DNA of 64,000 nt from Seonamhaeicola algicola (GTDB lineage Bacteria > Bacteroidota > Bacteroidia > Flavobacteriales > Flavobacteriaceae): positions 558,001-622,000 of the forward strand of contig NZ_VOSC01000012.1 of assembly GCF_007997385.1 (NCBI RefSeq), read 5' to 3'. The notes beneath the pieces are model-generated. The model saw only the letters and a list, made by a program, of their open reading frames with translations. It searched no databases and was not told where the DNA came from. Each line of letters starts with the position of its first letter. Position 1 is the first letter of the stretch. The translations under genes and the position numbers were made by a program. Shown here in pieces: positions 59,025 through 64,000 of this stretch.

Positions 59025-59988
59025 TTAACTTAGTGCTTATATGAAAAAGCGCATCACCTTGATATACAATTGGCGATTCGTTTACATTAATTATGTAACC
59101 AGAATTTGGTGCTTTCACAAAAAAGTTAAGCTTGCCATAAGGGTCTGTTATATTGCCTAATAAATCGCCTTTAGCAACTTTTGAGTTTATTTTAGCACTG
59201 GCTTTAAACATGCCTGAAAACTTGGCTCTAACCCATTTGCTATCTTTAATAAAAACACAGTCTTTTTTAGGTATTGAAGCTTTAAAAGCTACGTTTAACA
59301 TGCCTAAATGTTTTAATACGCGTTTTGCACCATTAACGCCTGAATTTGTTACAACATCATCAATATGAACAGATTTGCCACCTTCAAAAAGTAATAAGGG
59401 TTTGTTTAATTTAAAACAGGTGTTTCTAAATGATTTGTTTAAGTTTTTTGAATACAAAACAAAGGGTGCGCCAAATATTTTTGCAAGTTGTTTTAATTCA
59501 ATTTCGCCTTCAATAATTCTAATTTGAGGCGCATTAAACCTACCCGAGCCACCCGTGTGAAAATCCATAACATAATCTACATGCGGTATAATTTCAGTAA
59601 CTAATTTATGTGCAACTCTGCTAGCTAATGAGCCTTTTGGGCTACCGGGAAACATACGGTTTAAATCTCTACCATCAGGAAATTCACGGGTTAAGTTTAA
59701 AAAACCAAAAATGTTAATTACTGGTATGCAAATAATGGTGCCAATTTTGGGTTTGTTAATGCCTTTGGCAATAATTTGGCGCACAATTTCAATACCATTT
59801 ACTTCATCACCGTGTATGCCTGCGGTAAATAATACTGTTGGGCCAACACGTTTTGAGCGTTCAATAATAATAGGAACATTTACAGGTGTACTGGTGTGTA
59901 AGTTGGCAACATCAAAATTTACTTCTTTACTTTCGCCAGGAGCTATGGTTTCATTTAAAATAGTAAGCGTTTTCTTTTCTAAAGTCAT
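59011..59988 (-). CDS. Succinylglutamate desuccinylase/aspartoacylase-family zinc hydrolase
   Basis: 325 residues. The M14-like zinc ligands are His and Glu in AGIHGDEVNGIEIV and His in YVMDFHTGGSG. The substrate-binding block is GRDLNRMFPGS. A C-terminal barrel-sandwich domain (about 245-325, ending DALFHIS) resembles the second domain of the family. These enzymes deacylate N-acyl amino acids. The gene lies directly after rimK and overlaps the cyclo-ligase gene, so a role linked to glutamate addition or removal is an inference. The substrate is unknown. Confidence 0.87.
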   Translation of the reverse strand: MTLEKKTLTILNETIAPGESKEVNFDVANLHTSTPVNVPIIIERSKRVGPTVLFTAGIHGDEVNGIEIVRQIIAKGINKPKIGTIICIPVINIFGFLNLTREFPDGRDLNRMFPGSPKGSLASRVAHKLVTEIIPHVDYVMDFHTGGSGRFNAPQIRIIEGEIELKQLAKIFGAPFVLYSKNLNKSFRNTCFKLNKPLLLFEGGKSVHIDDVVTNSGVNGAKRVLKHLGMLNVAFKASIPKKDCVFIKDSKWVRAKFSGMFKASAKINSKVAKGDLLGNITDPYGKLNFFVKAPNSGYIINVNESPIVYQGDALFHISTKLNDKN

Positions 59989-60012
59989 AAATCTTCATCA
60001 TTTAAAAAAAAT

Positions 60013-60888
60013 TTAATGTTTGTTGCGTTCAATGTATGTAATAATGCTTTTAGCTATATTTTTACCAGTAGCTTTTTCAATACCTTCTAAACCGGGTGTT
60101 GAGTTTACTTCTAATAGCAATGGCCCGCGTGCCGATTGTAAAATATCTACACCGCAAACAGGAAGTTTTAAAGCTCTGGCAGCATTCATGGCAACTTTTA
60201 TTTCAGCTTCGTTAAGTTTTATAATTTCGGCACTACCGCCTCTGTGAAGGTTAGATCTGAATTCGCCTTCTTTTCCTTGGCGTTTCATGGCGCCAACCAC
60301 ATGGCCATCAACAACCAGCGCTCTAATATCGGCGCCTTTTGCTTCGGCAATAAATTCTTGTACTAGTGCACGTGCTTGTAAGCCATTAAAGGCTTCTAAA
60401 ACGGACTCTGCGGCGTTTTTTGTTTCGGCTAAAACAACACCTAAACCTTGGGTGCCTTCTAATAATTTTATAATTACGGGTGTGCCGCCAACGTGCGATA
60501 ATACCTTTTCAATATCGCGTGAGTAATTTGTAAATACGGTTTTAGGCATGCCAATTCCGGCTTTTGATAGCCTTTGGAAACTACGCAGTTTGTCTCTAGA
60601 TCTAATAATAGCATCTGATGTTACAGAGGTAAATACATTCATCATTTCAAATTGGCGTACAACAGCGCAACCAAAAAATGTAACTGATGCGCCAATTCTA
60701 GGTATAATAGCATCAACATAATCTAAATACCTGTCTTTGTAAAAAATGGTAGGTTTTTCTTTTTCAATTATTAAATCGCATTTAAGCGGATCAATAACTT
60801 CAATTTGGTGTCCGCGTTTTTCGCCTTCTTCAATGAGTCTTTCTGTAGAATAAAGGTTGGTGTTTCTAGACAGTATTACTATATTCAT
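60013..60888 (-). CDS. rimK: RimK-family ATP-grasp ligase (ribosomal protein S6 glutamate ligase)
   Basis: 291 residues. The N-terminal [20 protein letters not shown] and [11 protein letters not shown] are typical of RimK, and the ATP-grasp core has [21 protein letters not shown] (split), [20 protein letters not shown] and [17 protein letters not shown] with the Mg-binding Glu/Asn. It adds glutamate to the C-terminus of ribosomal protein S6. Its start overlaps the protease gene stop by four bases (ATGA). Confidence 0.94.
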   Translation of the reverse strand: MNIVILSRNTNLYSTERLIEEGEKRGHQIEVIDPLKCDLIIEKEKPTIFYKDRYLDYVDAIIPRIGASVTFFGCAVVRQFEMMNVFTSVTSDAIIRSRDKLRSFQRLSKAGIGMPKTVFTNYSRDIEKVLSHVGGTPVIIKLLEGTQGLGVVLAETKNAAESVLEAFNGLQARALVQEFIAEAKGADIRALVVDGHVVGAMKRQGKEGEFRSNLHRGGSAEIIKLNEAEIKVAMNAARALKLPVCGVDILQSARGPLLLEVNSTPGLEGIEKATGKNIAKSIITYIERNKH

Positions 60889-61310
60889 GGTGTTTTTGAG
60901 TTAAAGGAAACGTTTTCTAAATCTACATCAACTATAAATTTGTGGCTTAAAAATTGCCTGCCAATTAAAACAGGGAATTTCATATCGTCTCTGGTGCTTA
61001 AAGTTAAGTTAATCTTATAAGTTTTACCAAAAAATATGGCTTCAGATTTTACTTTGTATCTGTTTTCTTTATAGCCGTTACTACTTTTTACGTTTGTTAG
61101 TGAAAACGAATCGAAAATAATTTCGGTTTTACCAAAATTTTGGTGCACATCACTATTAAAAATGCACAGCAATGCGTTGTCTATTTCTATAATTTCAGAG
61201 CAGTGAATTGCAGAAGTATATGCGCCTGTATCTATCTTAACATCAATGTTGTAGAGTTCCAGTTTTGGGAAATCTATTTTATCTATTCTTCCAATTGTTT
61301 TTTTACTCAT
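60885..61310 (-). CDS. RimB-like retropepsin-type protease (RimK/LysX-associated family)
   Basis: 141 residues from ATG 61310. A start at 61334 would add only MRLFLKKQ. The core [18 protein letters not shown] has the retropepsin D-T-G-A motif, and [18 protein letters not shown] matches the family end. Formerly annotated as 'ATP-dependent zinc protease' (PF05618). In Pseudomonas a RimB protease and RimK together shape S6 polyglutamylation. The same pair, overlapping by four bases, occurs here. It is the first gene of the operon continuing to 58458. Confidence 0.88.
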   Translation of the reverse strand: MSKKTIGRIDKIDFPKLELYNIDVKIDTGAYTSAIHCSEIIEIDNALLCIFNSDVHQNFGKTEIIFDSFSLTNVKSSNGYKENRYKVKSEAIFFGKTYKINLTLSTRDDMKFPVLIGRQFLSHKFIVDVDLENVSFNSKTP

Positions 61311-61408
61311 TTGCTTTTTTAAAAAGAGGCGCAATGTAGTAAATAAGTTAATTCAAATTTTTAGTTTATTAAAATTTAACCATAAAATATTTAATAATTA
61401 CCTTTGAG

Positions 61409-63211
61409 ATGATGGATGTACCTGCTTTAGAAATACAATTACAAACATTACCCAATCAACCGGGTGTATATCAATACTTTGATAAAGATGATACTATTAT
61501 TTACGTAGGGAAAGCCAAAAATTTAAAAAAGCGCGTAAGCTCATACTTTACCAAAACTCATGATAGTGGTAAAACCCGTGTGCTAGTAAAAAAAATAGCA
61601 CGTATAAAACACATAGTTGTTGAAACCGAAACCGATGCGTTGTTGCTAGAAAATAACCTAATTAAAAAGCATAAACCACGCTATAATGTACTGCTTAAAG
61701 ATGATAAATCTTACCCGTGGATTTGTATAAAAAATGAACGATTTCCGCGTGTGTTTTCAACAAGGCGTGTTTTTAAAGGTGGTGGTGAATATTATGGGCC
61801 CTACACCAGTGGTAAAACTGTGCACACGTTGCTAGATTTAATAAAAGGATTGTATCCGTTACGTACATGTAATTATGATTTGGCCGAAACAAAAATTGAG
61901 GCAGGAAAATACAAAGTGTGCTTAGAGTATCATCTAAAAAATTGTAAAGGTGCTTGCGAAGGTTACGAAACTGAAGAAGCTTACAATGAAAATATAAAAG
62001 CCATTAGGCAAATTTTAAAAGGGAATTTTAAAGATTCATTACAACAATTTAAACAGCAAATGAAACAACTTGCTGAAAAAATGTTGTTTGAAGAAGCTCA
62101 AAAAATAAAAGAAAAAATTGAGGTTTTAGAAAACTATCAAGCACGTTCAACCATTGTAAACCCTAAAATTAGCAATGTTGATGTGTTTTCAATTATGAGT
62201 GATGAAACCTATGGTTATATTAATTTCTTGCAGTTATCTTACGGTTCAATAATTAGGTCGCATACCTTAGAAATTAAAAAGAAGCTTGATGAAACTGATG
62301 AAGAATTGCTAACATTAGCAATTACCGAAATTAGGCAACGTTTTCATTCAAAATCAAAAGAAATTTACGTACCTTTTAAAGTACAATTAGGTGAAAACAT
62401 AAAGGTTACAGTGCCAAAACTTGGTGATAAAAAGCATATTTTAGATTTATCTCTACGCAACGCAAAATATTACCGTATGGAGCGTTTTAAACAAGATAAA
62501 ATTGTTGATCCTGATAGGCATGCTAACCGTATTATGGCGCAAATGAAAGCCGATTTACGTTTGCATGAAGAACCGCGCCATATTGAGTGTTTTGATAATT
62601 CAAACATACAAGGAACCAATCCTGTAGCAGCTTGTGTAGTATTTAAAAACGGTAAACCTAGTAAAAAAGATTACAGGCATTTTAATATAAAAACAGTAGA
62701 AGGTCCTGATGATTTTGCTTCAATGGAAGAAGTGGTTTATAGGCGTTACAAACGTTTGTTAGATGAAGATAAACCATTGCCTCAACTTATAATTATTGAT
62801 GGTGGAAAAGGGCAACTATCTTCTGCATTAAAAAGTTTAGATGTTTTGGGGTTACGTGGTAAAATAGCAATTATTGGTATAGCAAAACGTTTAGAGGAAT
62901 TGTTTTATCCAAATGACCCAATTCCATTATATTTAGATAAAAAAAGCGAAACGTTAAAAATAATTCAGCAATTACGTAATGAAGCACACCGTTTTGGTAT
63001 AGAGCATCATAGAAATAGGCGAAGTAAAAATGCGCTAAATACAGAGTTGGAAACTATTCCTGGTATTGGCGAAAAAACAGTTGTTGAGCTATTAAGGCAT
63101 TTTAAATCGGCTAAACGAGTTGCCAATGCTAAATTAGATGAGCTTGAGGGTGTTGTAGGTAATTCAAGAGCCGAAAAAGTATATAATTATTATCATGAGC
63201 AAAAACGTTGA
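61409..63211 (+). CDS. uvrC: Excinuclease ABC subunit C
   Basis: 600 residues. The GIY-YIG nuclease is at the N-terminus (GVYQYFDKDDTIIYVGKAKNLK, split). The UvrB-binding UVR motif is EKMLFEEAQKIKEKIEVL, and the RNase H-like nuclease carries ECFDNSNIQGTNPVA with the catalytic Asp. Helix-hairpin-helix motifs close the protein (IPGIGEKTVVELLRHF and LEGVVGNSRAEKV). It makes both incisions in nucleotide excision repair. Two ATGs start the frame (61409 and 61412). Either is possible. Confidence 0.96.
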   Translation: MMDVPALEIQLQTLPNQPGVYQYFDKDDTIIYVGKAKNLKKRVSSYFTKTHDSGKTRVLVKKIARIKHIVVETETDALLLENNLIKKHKPRYNVLLKDDKSYPWICIKNERFPRVFSTRRVFKGGGEYYGPYTSGKTVHTLLDLIKGLYPLRTCNYDLAETKIEAGKYKVCLEYHLKNCKGACEGYETEEAYNENIKAIRQILKGNFKDSLQQFKQQMKQLAEKMLFEEAQKIKEKIEVLENYQARSTIVNPKISNVDVFSIMSDETYGYINFLQLSYGSIIRSHTLEIKKKLDETDEELLTLAITEIRQRFHSKSKEIYVPFKVQLGENIKVTVPKLGDKKHILDLSLRNAKYYRMERFKQDKIVDPDRHANRIMAQMKADLRLHEEPRHIECFDNSNIQGTNPVAACVVFKNGKPSKKDYRHFNIKTVEGPDDFASMEEVVYRRYKRLLDEDKPLPQLIIIDGGKGQLSSALKSLDVLGLRGKIAIIGIAKRLEELFYPNDPIPLYLDKKSETLKIIQQLRNEAHRFGIEHHRNRRSKNALNTELETIPGIGEKTVVELLRHFKSAKRVANAKLDELEGVVGNSRAEKVYNYYHEQKR

Positions 63212-63257
63212 TAACTTACACGTAATCATAAAATTTAAACCATATAAAATATAAAGT

Positions 63258-64000
63258 TTGAAAAAAGCACTGTCAATATTATTAGTGTTGTTTGTTTTTG
63301 TTTCCGCGAAAGCGCAAACAGATACATTAAAACATAAAAAACCTAAAATAGGTTTGGTGTTAAGTGGTGGCGGTGCAAAAGGGCTGGCGCACATTGGTGT
63401 TTTAAAAGTTATTGATAGCCTTGGTATACATATTGATTATGTGTCTGGTTCAAGTATGGGGGCCATTGTTGGCTCTTTGTACGCGGCAGGTTATTCGGGT
63501 AAACAGCTTGATTCTATTTTTGTTGAAGCCGATTTTGATAAAATTATTACTGATGATTTACCAAGAGCTTCAAAAGATTTTTTTGAACGTAATAATGATG
63601 AGCGGTACGCAATAAAACTACCTTTTAACGATTTTAAATTAAAATTACCATCGGCGCTTTCAAGAGGGCAAAACGCCTATAATTTGTTGCTAAAATTACA
63701 TTTGCACACTAACGAAATTGAAGATTTCACCAAACTGCCAGTGCCATTTTTTTGTATAGCAACCAATATGGAAACAGGTAAGCAAATTCAGTTAGAGTCT
63801 GGTAATTTAACCCAAAGTGTTATGGCAAGTGGTGCCTTGCCTACCTTGTTTCAGCCGGTAGCTTTAAATGATAACCTTTTAATTGATGGCGGTGTGGTTA
63901 ATAATTATCCAGTTGATGAGCTACGAGCTAAAGGAATGGATGTAATTATTGGTGTTGATGTGCAAGATGGTTTAATGGATAGAACACAATTAACATCGGC
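63258..64000 (+). CDS. Patatin-like phospholipase, 3' truncated by the window
   Basis: The frame runs from a TTG at 63258 to the window end (about 247 residues, no stop). That start gives a signal peptide (KKALSILLVLFVFVSAKAQ), and no ATG precedes the first motif. Patatin motifs are intact: oxyanion hole GGGAKG (37-42), nucleophile Ser66 in GSSMG (64-68), and the DGG catalytic Asp near residue 210 (LIDGGVVNNYPVDELR). Secreted patatins in Bacteroidota often carry a C-terminal BamA-like barrel, which would lie outside the window. Confidence 0.9.
   Translation, partial: MKKALSILLVLFVFVSAKAQTDTLKHKKPKIGLVLSGGGAKGLAHIGVLKVIDSLGIHIDYVSGSSMGAIVGSLYAAGYSGKQLDSIFVEADFDKIITDDLPRASKDFFERNNDERYAIKLPFNDFKLKLPSALSRGQNAYNLLLKLHLHTNEIEDFTKLPVPFFCIATNMETGKQIQLESGNLTQSVMASGALPTLFQPVALNDNLLIDGGVVNNYPVDELRAKGMDVIIGVDVQDGLMDRTQLTS

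Overview
The window reads as chromosomal DNA from a marine member of the Flavobacteriaceae (Bacteroidota). The DNA is clearly AT-rich. Several proteins carry type IX secretion C-terminal sorting domains, and there is a SusC/SusD-type outer-membrane pair, several other TonB-dependent receptors, and lipoproteins with short Bacteroidota-style lipoboxes. The best-formed promoter matches the Bacteroidota TTTG / TAnnTTTG pattern. Genus is not determinable from the sequence alone; the gene content resembles agar/porphyran-using genera such as Formosa or Zobellia (inference). No rRNA, tRNA, CRISPR array, insertion sequence or prophage was seen.

Layout. 1-743: 3' end of a secreted type IX cargo protein. 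775-6242 (minus): porZ-like, recO and a TonB-dependent receptor as one packed unit. 6322-8841 (minus): a membrane acyltransferase and gdhA. 9040-10734: a beta-barrel protein, a DinB-like protein and an ArsC/Spx-like protein. 10735-25538: a polysaccharide-utilisation locus. 26138-27775: a membrane-spanning TPR-HTH regulator divergent from it. 27845-29724 (minus): atpD-atpC. 29894-34223 (minus): a TonB-dependent receptor plus SGNH lipoprotein pair. 34424-38906 (minus): glmS, a DUF4270 lipoprotein and a truncated glycogen-synthase-like protein. 39096-43900 (plus): panC, panD, a flippase-like membrane protein, an esterase-fold protein without its nucleophile, and radA. 44134-52723 (plus): two giant paralogous LamG/type IX cargo proteins in tandem. 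52856-57369 (plus): ileS, a DksA-like protein and lspA. 57370-61310 (minus): a degenerate sensor-kinase-like protein, then 5-formyl-THF cyclo-ligase, an aspartoacylase-family protein, rimK and a RimB-like protease. 61409-64000 (plus): uvrC and the start of a patatin-like phospholipase.

The most interesting region is 10735-27775. A SusC/SusD/surface-lipoprotein import set (19099-25538) sits next to a six-gene minus-strand operon: cytochrome P450, [2Fe-2S] ferredoxin, FAD ferredoxin reductase, zinc alcohol dehydrogenase, secreted GH2 glycosidase and a cytoplasmic esterase. The first four genes match the oxidative demethylation module known from porphyran-using Flavobacteriia, which converts 6-O-methyl-D-galactose to D-galactose plus formaldehyde. 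Here the module is joined to a GH2 galactosidase and to an esterase of the S-formylglutathione-hydrolase fold family. An AraC regulator lies between import and catabolism, and a TPR-HTH regulator diverges from susC. No GH16/GH86 porphyranase or sulfatase is encoded in the window, so the locus looks built for oligosaccharides or methylated galactosides released elsewhere.

Most other genes are housekeeping. Secondary oddities are a heptamer-repeat spacer between atpD and atpC, an alcohol dehydrogenase without its structural-zinc cysteines, an esterase-fold protein lacking its serine, a half-length GT5 protein, and iterated dyads in front of the second giant cargo protein.
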